Positions 22,225-32,571 of a stretch of 64,000 bases of DNA are shown in pieces; positions within the stretch are counted from its first letter, which is position 1; every line of letters begins with the position of its first letter. Below the pieces are notes generated by a model, which saw only the letters and a list, made by a program, of their open reading frames with translations, made no database searches and was not told the origin of the DNA. The translations under genes were made by a program, and so were the position numbers. The DNA comes from Diphasiastrum complanatum. Lineage: Eukaryota; Streptophyta; Lycopodiopsida; Lycopodiales; Lycopodiaceae. The DNA lies in the NCBI GenBank assembly GCA_029204225.1, contig CM055094.1, positions 63,594,483 through 63,658,482 on the forward strand. The letters run 5' to 3'.

Positions 22225-25200
22225 CTCTCTCTCAATGACAAAATTACATTCTTCTATTCCTAATAAAGTACAAAACTTTTCAAATTTACATCTACCTAAT
22301 GACTTAGTAAAAATATCTGCCATTTGATCTTCAGATTTACAAAAAACAAGATCAATGGTTCCATCAAGTATTTTCTCTTGAACAAAGTGATAATGTATTT
22401 CGATGTGCTTGGTTCGAGCATGTCGAACTAGATTTTTGGCAAGGTTTCCTCATAATCAATGCCTTCTTGCTGCTCAAATCCTCTCGCAACCAATCGTGCT
22501 TTGTACTTGTTGAGTTGCCCATCTGCTCCATATTTGATCTTATAAATCCATTTGCAAGTGATAGGCGTCTTACCCTCAAGTAGCTCAACCAAGTTCCACG
22601 TCCTATTTTTTGATATGGCCTCCATTTCTGTTTCCATTGCTGCACGCCACTCCTTGTGCTCCTTTTCTTCATGAAGGTTTTTGGTTCTTGAGCCTTTAGC
22701 AAGAAACCTGTTAGGGCTAGATTCATTTCTAACCTTGCAAGAGGTTTCTGATTTCTGCTTGACCTTCTAAGCTCTCCATGTTCGCTAGATTCGGGAGTAT
22801 CTCCCTTCTTAGCATCACTTGTGACTGATAAGTACCATTTAGGTACTCTCTTAGGGATTTCAACTTCAAACCTATCTTTTTCCATTGGATCTTCTGCATC
22901 AAAATCCACTTTTTTTTTACTGTACTTCCGCTCCCTCATCAAAAGGTTTAATGATTTCTTCAAATTGTTCACCTTGACCCATCTCGTCAAATGTAGCACC
23001 CCTAGAAATCACAAGCTTCTGTGCATTTGTATCATACATCCTATATGCCTTGGCCTTCTCATCATATCCAAGGAAAATACACTTGACAACTTTTGCATCC
23101 GATTTCCTTTGTTTCTCATCAGGAATATGAGCATAAGCATCACAACCAAAGACTCTCAAATGAGAAATGTTAGGTTTCTTTCCAGTAAAAGCTTCATGGG
23201 GTGTTTTACCTTCCATAGATTTCATAGGACACCAATTCAGGATGTGCGTAGTTGTGCTGCAAGCTTCTACCCAAAAGGTGTTTGGCATACCTTTGCTTTT
23301 GAGCATTGCCCTGGCCATCTCAACAATGGATCTATTCTTTCGCTCTGCAACTCTGTTTTGCTGCGGTGAATAAGGTGTTGTAGTCTGCCTCTTGATCTCT
23401 TGATCTTTGCAAAAATCAATAAATTCTGTCAAAAAATACTCACCACCTCCATCAGATCTCAAAGTCTTGATGTAACTTCCTGTTTTCTTTTCAACTAATG
23501 TCTTGAATTCTCTGAACGTAGCAAAAGCGTATGATTTCTTGCTTATGAAATAAATCCAAATGCATCTGCTATAATCATCAATAAAGGTAATAAAGTAATA
23601 GCATCCACTAAGAGATCTAGTCTGCATTGGTCCACATAGACTATTGTGGACAAGATCTAGGATGCCACTGGCTCTCCTTGCTCCACTTTTGGGAAACCTT
23701 TCTCTGTGTTGTTTTCCCAAAATGCAACTTTCAAAGATTTTTCCTACAAAAGAAATATCAGACAATCCAATAACTAGATTACCTCTTTTCAGAATCTGTA
23801 AACTTTGAACACTGATATGGCCAAATCATTGATGTCAAAGATCACTTCGACTATCAACAGTGCTTACCATAGCTTGAGTAAAAGATCTCGCATTCAGTTT
23901 GTAGAGTCGATTTTCGTTGACTCTAGCTCCTGTAGCAATCACTTTGTAGTGATTCTTGATGTCCTTGACGAGACATTTGTCGCTATCAAACTCAACCTTG
24001 AGTTGTTGATCAGCCATCATCCCAACTGATGGTAAATCATTGGCTAAACCAAGAACATATTGCACATTGCTTATCCGCTTTATCATTTCGCTGGCTAGCT
24101 TCACTGGTACCACTCCAAATCCTTTCACAGGTAGCAATTGGCCATCAGCTTGTCCAACTTCATCGCCATTGTGGATTTTCTTGAATTCCAAAAACCACTC
24201 CTTCCTCGAAGTCATATGCTTGGACGCTCCACTGTCAATGTACCAGGTATCCTTTGCTTCGTCACTTGTCATTAGCACCGTAATGAACAAGTTTGAGCTT
24301 TCACCTATATCATCTTCATATTGATCATCATTGAATTAATGCTCATTAACATAATTGTCTTCATAATGATCATCATCAAATTGATGTTGATCAGCATAAT
24401 TGCCCGCCTGCCATTTGCCTTTTCTTTGTGCTCTCTCCTTTTGTTTCTTGAAGCATTCACGCTCCCAATGGCCAGGTTTGTTGCAGTACTTGCAATTTCC
24501 AGGTTCATTTTGCCTGGAATAGCCACATCCTTGACCTCGGCCTTGATTCCAATTGCCTCCATTCGGGCTATCATTGGCTTGCTCATGAAATTGTTGAAAT
24601 GATCCTCGGCTTGAGTTTTCTCCTCTCAATTGATACCTACCAAAATGACCAAATCTTCCGTCTCGTCCTCTAACTGCAAGAGCTTGATCATAGCCCCTGT
24701 TACGATGATTCAAGTTCTCTTGACATTTCTCTTCTTGCAAAAGTAATCCACCTAGCTCTTCATAGGTTGGAAGATTCTCCCATGTAGCAATGCTTGCCAC
24801 AAACATCTGATGTGACTCACTCAAATTGTTCAATGTCAATCGAACGATCTCGCGATCTTGTACTCGCTCTCCAACAGCAGCTAGTTGATCACGGATCTCC
24901 TTTATCTTCAATAGGTGATCGGCAATAGTTGCACCATCATCCATTTGTAATGTGTGCAGCTTCATCTTCAGGAATAGCACTCGAGATGTGTTTGTGGTCT
25001 CAAACAAAGCGTTCAACGTATCCCACACTTATTTCGGTCCTTCCAAATCCAAAATGTAGGGAATGATAGCATCTCTGACTGACAAGTTGATAACATTCTG
25101 TGCTTTCTGTTTCCTCCTATCAAATGCCCGCTGATCTTCTTCAATCATTGGCCTTGTCTCCTCACCTGTCATGATCTCCCATAGCTCTTTTCCATCAGAA

Positions 25201-25291
25201 TGTTCTTCAGTTTGAATTTCCAAACTGCATAGTTGTCGGCTCCTTCCAACTTGCTTGGCTCATTGAGAACGCTTTTGCTTAGCATTGCCAT
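22225..25291 (-). pseudogene. Copia-C gag-pol with internal deletion
   Basis: The Gag ATG is at 25291 (MAMLSKSVLNEPSKLEGADN, then YAVWKFKLKNILMEK). Downstream come Gag helices (KELWEIMTGEE, LFETTNTSRVLFLKMKLHTL), an RG/QG-rich stretch, a CCHC knuckle (CKYCNKPGHWEREC), protease WYIDSGASKHMTS near 24240, integrase (CILGKQHRERF, TFIDDYSR, RSDGGGEYF, PQQNRVAERKNR) and the start of RT ([36 protein letters not shown]). At about 22440 RT jumps directly to the RNase H tail (HARTKHIEIHYHFVQEKI, MADIFTKSLGR), so roughly the central RT and the RNase H core are deleted. Frameshifts near 25195 and 22990 and stops elsewhere add to the damage. No primer-binding site or 5' LTR was found upstream. Confidence 0.92.
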
Positions 25292-25299
25292 AACTTCAA

Positions 25300-25918
25300 T
25301 TTGACTCCGGATTGCAAAAATGGAAAATTTGCTGCAAAATTGACAAATGACGTCTCCGACCACTTTCAAATTCGAACTATGGATTGAAAGTTATGCCAAA
25401 TTGAAGATTTTGGCCTTAAAATGGCTCACAACTGCCCTTAAGCCTGGAAAATGGCAATCATTGCCAAACTGTCATTTTTGGAAATTTTCTTCGTCTCGCA
25501 CAGATCTCCAATTTCAAAGATTTTTATATCAGCGCGTAGCCCTTTGTACCAGCATAGCTCCTGTCTAATCAAATCCCAAAAACCGTCTCTCCAGCTAGGT
25601 CAAAACATCACTCTATTTTCTGCTTGATTGCAAAAAACCACCAGTGGACAGGCCTTAAACAAAAGTGGCCCAGTATTAATGTTAAGGGCCCTTTCAGGAT
25701 TTCATTTGAAGTTGAAGAAAAGTGAAGGAAAACTTCAAAAAATTTCTGGCCGTCGGATCTGTGAGAGATCTGTGGTGCAGATCAGCTTTTCCTTTTTCTT
25801 TGCCATGTGGCATTCATCTGATCATGTGCTCTTACTCATCTGCGTTTGCAAGGGGACCCACCCTTGGAGACACTAGGTGGTTTAGAACAGTTCAGCGCGC
25901 AGACTTGGAGGCAATACA
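25300..25918. other. Possible leader of Copia-C, no gene
   Basis: AT-rich text with recurring 'ttgcaaaa', 'gccaaattg' and 'ctgcttgattgcaaaa'. No protein motif on either strand and no GGTATCAGAGC site. It may be the element leader, with the 5' LTR lost or unrecognised. Confidence 0.35.
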
Positions 25919-26085
25919 GGCGTTTCGGGCTACTGGTCGCGCATTTCGGACTGCTGGTCACGCGTTTCGGGACAGGAGACATGCGTTTCGGGTCACCTCC
26001 TTGGCGTTTCGGGCTAATGTAGTGGCATTTCGGGTCATGGAACTGGCGTTTTGGGGCCTCTTGCCGCGTTTTGGGCCGTACTAGA
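25919..26085. repeat. About 21-bp minisatellite (GCGTTTCGGG core)
   Basis: Eight consecutive units begin with G(C/T)(G/A)TTTCGG(G/A) or GCGTTTTGGG, spaced 20-22 bp, with variable second halves. Read on the plus strand it encodes a heptad-like series AFRxxxx (AFRATGR, AFRTAGH, AFRDRRH, AFRVTSL, AFRANVV, AFRVMEL, AFWGLLP). The repeat is certain; translation is not supported. Confidence 0.9.
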
Positions 26086-26689
26086 GCCTTCTGGTGAGCA
26101 GTGTAGAGACAGAGACAGAGCAGAAAGCCTGTTTCTAAGCAAAAATCACTGTTTCTAAGCCAAATCTTCATAAAAAAATGCAATTTTGAGTGGAAATCCA
26201 CACTGAATTGACTTGTACTTGAGTCTAGCCACTTTCAGAAGTCATCATTACTGAAAATGAAGCTTAAAAACTCTGATTTTCTATTACAAGGCTACTTCAA
26301 GCAAAAATGCACAAGAAATTGCAAAAAATTGTTCAAATCTCCACCAAATGAACTAGGAACAGTTCCAAACTACCAGTAGCAGTATTGCTAAACTTTTGAT
26401 AGCAAGTTTCTGATTGAAACTTTTTGAAAACTTGCACTTTCCACAAAAAAAAATTGGGAAGTATTGTAAAAATCTCCTCACTCAACAGATTTTCAATCTG
26501 TTTGATGCTACCCTGGCCTTTCTGATGCCTCTGGGACTGTGTCTTTGTTCCTCACTGATGATTCTGAGCTCCAAAAACCTACAAGATGCACCAAGGAAGG
26601 ATTTCTTCCAACTTTTGCCTCTCCAACTTTCAGTACTATGAGAATGGTGGTTTCTTTTAGCATGTTGTGGCTAAGATAGGTTTCTTTGC

Positions 26690-26790
26690 CTTGGCGTGAA
26701 AATCACAGCAAGGCATGACCAGGGCCCGTTTGACCTGGTCAAACGTCCCCTGGTTGCGCCTTGGCATGATTTTCATGCCACGGCAAAGAC
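26690..26790. repeat. Dense palindrome cluster
   Basis: Nested inverted repeats in about 100 bp: GCCTTGGCGTGAAAATCA at 26691-26708 against its near reverse complement TGATTTTCATGCCACGGC at 26767-26784; CCAGGG/CCCCTGG; GTTTGACC-T-GGTCAAAC; and GGCATGA-TTT-TCATGCC. It lies just beyond the 3' end of the minus-strand gene at 26908-28350 and could be a subterminal region of a DNA transposon. That link is inference. Confidence 0.8.
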
Positions 26791-26907
26791 CCAAGAAATT
26801 TTTATCAGAGAAAAAAAATTAAATTCTAAATTCAAAGAAAAAGCACATCATTTAATTACAACAAATAATTAGGAGAGTTGACAAGAAAAAAAAGACAAAA
26901 TCTTTAT

Positions 26908-28350
26908 TCACATTCGGTCCATTTCCTTCAAAGAAGACTTCAGCTTCTCTGATCGCTTTTCTGATGACATTACTGGATTTAACATTTCTAATGCTAATTT
27001 AGGAGCATCACTTTCATTCTCACAAGGGCCAATTAAACCCGAGAGAATAAGTCGGGTCTCTAATCCAGGGCATAAATCATTCAAAATGGCTTTTCGAAGG
27101 ACACAGTAAGCCTTTGGCGCTGACGGTGACAACTCCACCTCACCAATGTGCTTGGAGAGCGCTTTGCATTTAAGAATCTCCGTCGGTCCATTTGGACTGT
27201 ACTTGTTGCTGAAGCTAAAAATAAGGTTGTTGGGCAAGTTTCCAATGTAGTGGACAAGAGACCTGTCTAGAGTTCCTGCTTCAACTTTCGCATCAAGCTC
27301 CACTGCGTCCTGCATTTGGTTCAAATTATTGCAAAATGAGTATAATGAAGACAAACAAACATAACAAAAATACACAAGTTGAATTGTTGGGTCCAGACTT
27401 GCCTCGATCCCTTCATCAATGTCTTCGGTTTGCGCAAGCTGAATTCCTTTGCCTTTGTACTTCACGTCAATAGTTTTCCCTTCGAGTACCTCGAATGGCC
27501 TCGTTTGAACTGGTGGTGGTTGAAGCATTTTCAATTGGCAAAGCACTCTTGCCAGTGGTTGCTCGGTGGTGTCCGTGTCATGGCCGATCAGTTTCTCATA
27601 CGTGTCGTCGGGCTGGGTGTGGTCGAAAGTGGAACTGCCATTCTGCAAATTTACCAATGCTGCCAACATCTCATCTTCTCGCAAGCCAAGAATATGTTGC
27701 AAGTCATGCATGAACACATACTCTTGCCCATCAATGATGATTGGAGCAAGGCCATGGATTCGAAACATGACATCATCGAACTCACCTATATCGTCTGGCT
27801 CCGCTAATGTGGATGCACGTGTTGCCTCTTGCGCAGCCAAGACTACTTCATGCTCCGCGGATAAATCTTCCTCTTCACCCGGGTTGTCCATCTCGTTCAC
27901 CTACTCACTAGGATTGTGTTCGTTGCGGGCCACAGTCGCTGGAAACTCATTAAGCAAAAAAATAACAGTAATCTCACTGGATAGAGACTTCTTTCCTACA
28001 CTTTCAAGATCAAAAGTTTTCAGCTGATCCTTGGTCAGCTCCAAGTAATGATCATTACCCAAGTGACTAATAAATCTGTTGAGATGAGCGATAAAGGGTC
28101 TATCTCCTTTCCATATATAACTAAGCAAGTTATATGGAATCCACATGATAGTTGAGCCAGGAATTTGTATGGCATAAAGCTTCAAAGTCTCATCTATATA
28201 CTCACTCACATACGTGAATGCATCTGTATTACCCCATAGAGTGGGAAGCGTGTCTATTCTACTGGTGAACATACAATAAATACGATCTAACTGATCTAAA
28301 AACTGTGTGGGGGCTAGCAGATTGGCCAACTCTATTTTAGAGGACGACAT
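26908..28350 (-). CDS. Unrecognised ~480-codon gene downstream of transposase-like gene
   Basis: Starts at ATG 28350 (MSSSKIELANLLAPTQFLDQ) and runs to a stop at 26908, in one frame except for a TAG at 27901-27903. Codons after the TAG continue VNEMDNPGEEED. The N-terminal third is hydrophobic-helical (LWGNTDAFTYVSEYIDETLK, IPYNLLSYIWKGDRPF). The middle is acidic (EEEDLSAEHE, DDIGEFDDVMF) with VFMHDLQHILGLREDEMLAA. The C-terminal part is basic/helical (KRSEKLKSSLKEMDRM). A 66-nt segment at about 27316-27381 begins GTGTAT and ends GCAG and encodes out-of-character hydrophobic residues, so it may be a short intron. I do not recognise the family. A TATA box lies upstream, and the transposase-like gene ends 265 bp upstream on the same strand, suggesting a two-gene mobile element. 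Confidence 0.6.
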
Positions 28351-28474
28351 TGTGATGCAACTAAGAACACTAATTTTTAAGCAAACTAGTAGTCTAATTG
28401 AACAAGACAAGCTAAATTACGAGGAAAGAAATTTCAACAAAGCAAGAAGTGACAATAAAATGAAAACCCACACT

Positions 28475-28482
28475 CTTATATA
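28475..28482 (-). promoter_or_regulatory. TATA box for the 28350-26908 gene
   Basis: The minus strand reads CTCTATATAAGAGTG about 125 bases upstream of the ATG at 28350. This fits a plant TATA box with transcription starting near 28445 and a leader of about 95 bases. No other TATATAA-type core lies between the two genes. Confidence 0.6.
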
Positions 28483-30082
28483 GAGGGACGTGTTTCCAAA
28501 AATAGATATTATTATAAAACAAAATAAAGCAATTTCTATTTACAACAACAATCCAATTTGTCAGTAATATTTATCACAAAGGAATATTCGAATTACAATC
28601 CAACATAATTGCTTCTATTCCATCTCATCAGTTTTCGTAGCTTCTCTAGTATTGTTTTCCAAAACATTGGATGTTGGTGTCCTCGGCATCCATCTCTTTC
28701 CAACTTGGACTCTAGACATCCTCCATTCTTGATGCCTTGTTTTAGCATTAGAGGATTGCCATGTCGTCTTTCTAACTAAATTTGAATTGGAGATCATTAC
28801 ACTCAACTCTTCAGTTCTTGTGTTTTGAAAGTGTCCTCGGCCCAAAACTCCTCTATAAAGCCATTGGAATATCTTAACCAATGCATTACTAAGACCCTTT
28901 CCTCCGCCATGGCGTGAATTTTTGAAATATGCAGCCTTTGCCCCATAATGACTCTTTTCCATGCCTTGCGTATTCCAGATAGCCAATGATCCATAGGTTT
29001 TCATAAACCAAGGTCCATGAGCATAGAAGATGTGTTGGTCATAGAAAATTTGTATTAGTTTAAATCTTTATAAATACATAAATACGAAAATAAACACACA
29101 TACCATATAGTGAGCTATGTGTGTTTCTCCCCATGCATCGATCATCAATTCAATAAATGTTTTGACTTCTCTTGCGTATCTATCCAAATCTTCATCTCTC
29201 ACAATCTTTTTGTTGATAGTTTGTGACAGGGCATCAAATGTTTGCCAAACCTTAGCACGTGTACTTGCCATGCAAGGATCTGAACCAATATTTGTTGTGC
29301 ATTGACATATTTTTTTCCAGTACTCCATTCAACATTGCTTTCATGTGTAGTATGAATTGACAATAAGTGTCTCGCTTTCGCACCACCCATTGAAACTTTT
29401 GCGTTTCCACTCATCTCAATGTCTTTGGTAAGACTAACATGGCCCCCATGCAATCCCATATCGGATAAAATTATCTCTAGACTTCTAATGCTAACATCTG
29501 CTCTTGATTTGGGCTGCATGTTCCATGTGTAACAACAGTGCAAAAATAATAATTTGTCCAGTATTTGTAATTCACCATGCATTGTGCAAAAATGGACTCT
29601 TTCGAGAGGAATGTTCAACACAGGACTCCAAGCTTTGTCTAGATTGTGCCTATTTGGTGCAAGACGTTGGTTGCAATTCAAAATACTTTTGTTCCGCCCA
29701 GATTCAAACATACAATATATACAAAAATTCTTTGCATTTGCACCAAGACCACAACCTTTCATTCAGCAGTGAGGTGCCATTCTATAGCAAAGCTTTCTCC
29801 TTTGATTGAGGAATTTGCCTTCATTTTGTGCATGTATTATCTTAGATATACTACATTTTTCAAATAGCCACTCCAGTACGTCGTGAGACTCCATAGGAAC
29901 TTCAAATGCAGCTATCCACCATATGTGCTTTTTGGATTGCATGCTAAATTCTTTACAATAACTTCCGCCAAACTGTTGCAATTCACGATTCATCAAGGTG
30001 ATTGTGACACGTTCAAGTTTACGCCCTTTTATGATTTCTGCTTCGTCCAACTTAATAACAAATATAACTTTACCTCCGCAAT

Positions 30083-30169
30083 CTATAAAACAAAAATTTC
30101 ATTACGAAAACAAATTAGTTGAAGAAAAGCATACAATTGAAAACCAAAATCTACAATAAATGTTCTTAC
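30083..30169 (-). other. 87-bp GT-AG intron in transposase-like gene
   Basis: On the minus strand ACAAATG|GTAAGAAC ... TTTTGTTTTATAG|ATTGCGG. Splicing keeps the frame from HYKVKTN to DCGGKVIFVIKLDEAE; the exon before it contains an in-frame TGA 27 bases upstream of the donor. Confidence 0.7.
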
Positions 30170-31069
30170 CATTTGTTTTAACTTTGTAATGTCAGATCAT
30201 CATCGCTTGGACCTTTTCCAGATCTAAGAATATATTGTTGCCTTGATGATAATGAAAATATGTCGAAGGTCCTTTCTTCTTATTGGTTACTATAAAAGAA
30301 TCCTCAATATGCTGAAACTCTCCTAATTCAGAGAGCAAACTCGAATTGCATTCTCGTTTGGCGGATTCAACAAGTTTATAAGCAGGTATTATTTGATGGT
30401 GTTTTAACCCATTTTTGTCAGAGCGTTTTATATACTTCTTCAAAGCTCTATACCCCTTGCGACTCACACCTCCTTGGTCACATGCATACAATATCTCTTT
30501 AACATTTGGATTTGGCTTGAACTTGTCGACTAGCTTTTTTGCAATTCTCAAGCAAATTGAATCATTTGTTTCATCTTCCAAAATCTTAATCAAATCTTTA
30601 CCCTTCAAAAAATGTTTCATATATTTTTCGGCAATAAAATATTTTCTAACCGTCTTTTGCAAGAACTCTTTTGTGTCCTTCATACGTCTTTTACTGGCAC
30701 CACCACCTGGTGCCAAAGCTTCTAGTTTGTGTCTCTTAGTGTTTTCATTTTGTGCTTGCTGATCCATCGAGACTCTACACTTACGTTGTAAGCCATATAT
30801 TGTCCTCTGAAATATACTGATTGAAGATTGCAACTCTTCAATTTTTGCGACAGAACTGTCAAACTCTATTTTCAAACCGTTTATCTCCTGCTCCAATTTC
30901 ATATGCATCTGCTGACACAGAAAAAAATCAAGGCTATACGCACTGATGGAGGGAAATAATTTATCTCCACCACAACTATTTCCTTCTCTCTTCTTCGTTC
31001 CCATCCTACCACTCTCACAAATATTTGGTCCACAAATGAGACATGCGTGATATCCAGAAGTTGTAAAAC

Positions 31070-31161
31070 CTGAAAGAATCAAATCCAATTTGTGTTATAA
31101 ATAGAATTTAAAAAATATATATATTGTATAAAAATTACAAGTGATTTCATTTTATAGTCAC
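31070..31161 (-). other. 92-bp GT-AG intron in transposase-like gene
   Basis: On the minus strand TGTTCAG|GTGACT ... TTCTTTCAG|GTTTTAC. Removing it joins GDCSG to FTTSGYHACLICGP in frame, the expected continuation of the TNPD-type motif. The interior is AT-rich. Confidence 0.8.
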
Positions 31162-31410
31162 CTGAACAATCGCCCAATCCTGGATAGTCATGCATAGTCC
31201 ACATTAAAATCACACTCAACCAAAATGTATTGTCTTGTAGGGGACGTGAGATGTCATATGCTTGGACTCCCTTCCATAGTAGTTCTAGTTCTTCAATCAA
31301 TGGTGCAAGGTAGGTATCCATATGTTTTACTTTATGTTTTCTAGTAATTAGAAGTGCTAGCATGAGATGTCATCTTTTTATGCCTAGCCAAGGTGGAATA
31401 TTATAGTTGA

Positions 31411-31454
31411 CCAACACCACTTGCCAAGTAGACCACCACCACTAGCCAAGTAGA
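31411..31454. repeat. 22-bp tandem duplication in transposase-like gene
   Basis: 31411-31432 and 31433-31454 share CCA(A/C)CACCAC(T)(T/A)GCCAAGTAGA. The unit length is not a multiple of three, so it shifts the frame after the STW motif. Confidence 0.85.
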
Positions 31455-31759
31455 CCACATGCTTTTTGACATTTTTTCAAAGGGGTTAACCCCATCTGTT
31501 GCAAGTCCAAATCTTATGTTTCTTGTTTCACTTGTGAAACATGGATATTCTTTGTCAATGTATTTCCATGCAGGAGAATTTGAGGGTACTCTCATGATCT
31601 CATCCGAAGAACGATGACAAGCATGCCAATTTACAGTTCTACAAGAGACTTGAAACGAAACAATCGTTGCAATCATTGGATTTTTAAAAAGTTTCGTAAT
31701 ACCTTGCATGGGATAGTGGTCCCTTGTAAGTTGCCTCGATATTGAGGAGTATCACATAT

Positions 31760-32571
31760 AGGAGAAGCTATTTAACTCCAGATACTCACCACGATTTGAT
31801 GCCTAATGTGTAATTATTTTCGCTTATCACCCAACATGGCTCATCAAGTGATTAGACTCAACTAGTTTCAAATCTAGTATATTTTGATGCACCAGTTATG
31901 TTGACATTTGACCCCTATCACATCAGCTAGCTCAAATTTGCTATCTATCATTCAAGATAGTTGCATTTTTGGCCTTTATCACTCGAGATTGTCTATCGAG
32001 TGATGAAACCAATAGAATACTGACTTCAAGACATTGAAATGGCTTGAATTTGGTACCTATCACTCGGAATAGCTCAATGTGTGATTTTGGTGCTGATCAC
32101 TTGACATGGCTAATCAAATGATTAGACTCAACTAGTTTCAAATCTAGTATATTAAGATTGATCGACTTTGATCCCTTCTCGTTGGGGTTTACCTCTATCA
32201 CAAGAAATAACTCAAATTTGATGTCCATCATCATAGATAAGTCAATTTTGGATCTTATCACTCGAGATTTTCCATTGGGCGATTGAATTAGAGGAATCTC
32301 AACTTTAGGACATTTAAGTAGCTCAAATTTGGTGTCTCTTTGCTCAACATGTCTTGACCTTGATGCCTATGCTATGATTTTTTCCCTTAGCACTTGACAT
32401 AATTGATGAAGGGATCGAACTTGGCTAGCCTCTAGCTTAGGACATGCATATTGCTTGAGTTTGATTCCTCATGGATGGAATTGGCCGTTATCACTCAATA
32501 TATCTAAAATATTGATGCTTATCAATAGAAAAAATTTGAATTTGATTCCTACATGTGAGAAACTTCAAATC
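31760..32571. repeat. Degenerate dispersed repeat field, left part
   Basis: Loose tandem units of about 60-75 bp recur, with the phrases 'cctatcactcgagat', 'catggctcatcaagtgatt', 'gctcaaatttg(g/a)t' and 'actagtttcaaatctagtat' (the last twice exactly, near 31860 and 32130). No coding signal. The same family resumes at 41680-41808 and 43285-43785. Confidence 0.75.

Larger units (their letters stand above)
28615..31745 (-). pseudogene. CACTA/EnSpm-like transposase N-terminus joined to unassigned domains
   Basis: The N-terminal part (31745 to about 31010) carries Transposase_21/TNPD-type motifs: PCKVLRNFL, LQRLFRFKSL, WHACHRSSDEIMR, SPAWKYIDKEYPCF, RNIRFGLATDGVNPF, TYLAPLIEELELLWKGVQAY, SVILMWTMHDYPGLGDCSG and the zinc-ribbon-like YHACLICGP. 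It then departs from TNPD: a coiled coil (KLEQEINGLKIEFDSSVAKI), a basic stretch (GGGASKRRMKDTKEFLQKTV), CDQGGVSRKGYRALKKYIK, IFLDLEKVQAM, KLDEAEIIKGRKLERVTITL, GLGANAKNFCIYC, VHFCTMHGELQILDKLLFLH, GLHGGHVSLTKD, and near the end IWNTQGMEKSHYGAKAAYFK with HGGGKGLSNALVKIFQWLYR. Two or more short introns interrupt it. Lesions are a frameshift near 31640, a 22-bp tandem duplication at 31411-31454, in-frame TGA codons near 30197 and 29763-29765, and a frameshift near 29315. The 5' end is cut where the degenerate repeat field starts. Confidence 0.7.

Noticed and set aside
22821-23369. 182-codon plus-strand ORF opposite Copia-C integrase
   Set aside because: Antisense shadow of conserved integrase coding sequence.
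25722-26084. 120-codon plus-strand ORF with AFRxxxx repeats, as a real protein
   Set aside because: Explained by the 21-bp minisatellite; no start context, family or flanking exon supports translation.
27379-28027. Plus-strand ORFs of 142 and 153 codons
   Set aside because: Antisense to the 26908-28350 gene, whose strand is better supported by its TATA box and longer frame.
31070-31161. CRISPR or integron-like explanation for spaced repeats and short interruptions
   Set aside because: Interruptions are GT-AG introns in a plant transposase-like gene; no regularly spaced identical repeats occur anywhere in the window.
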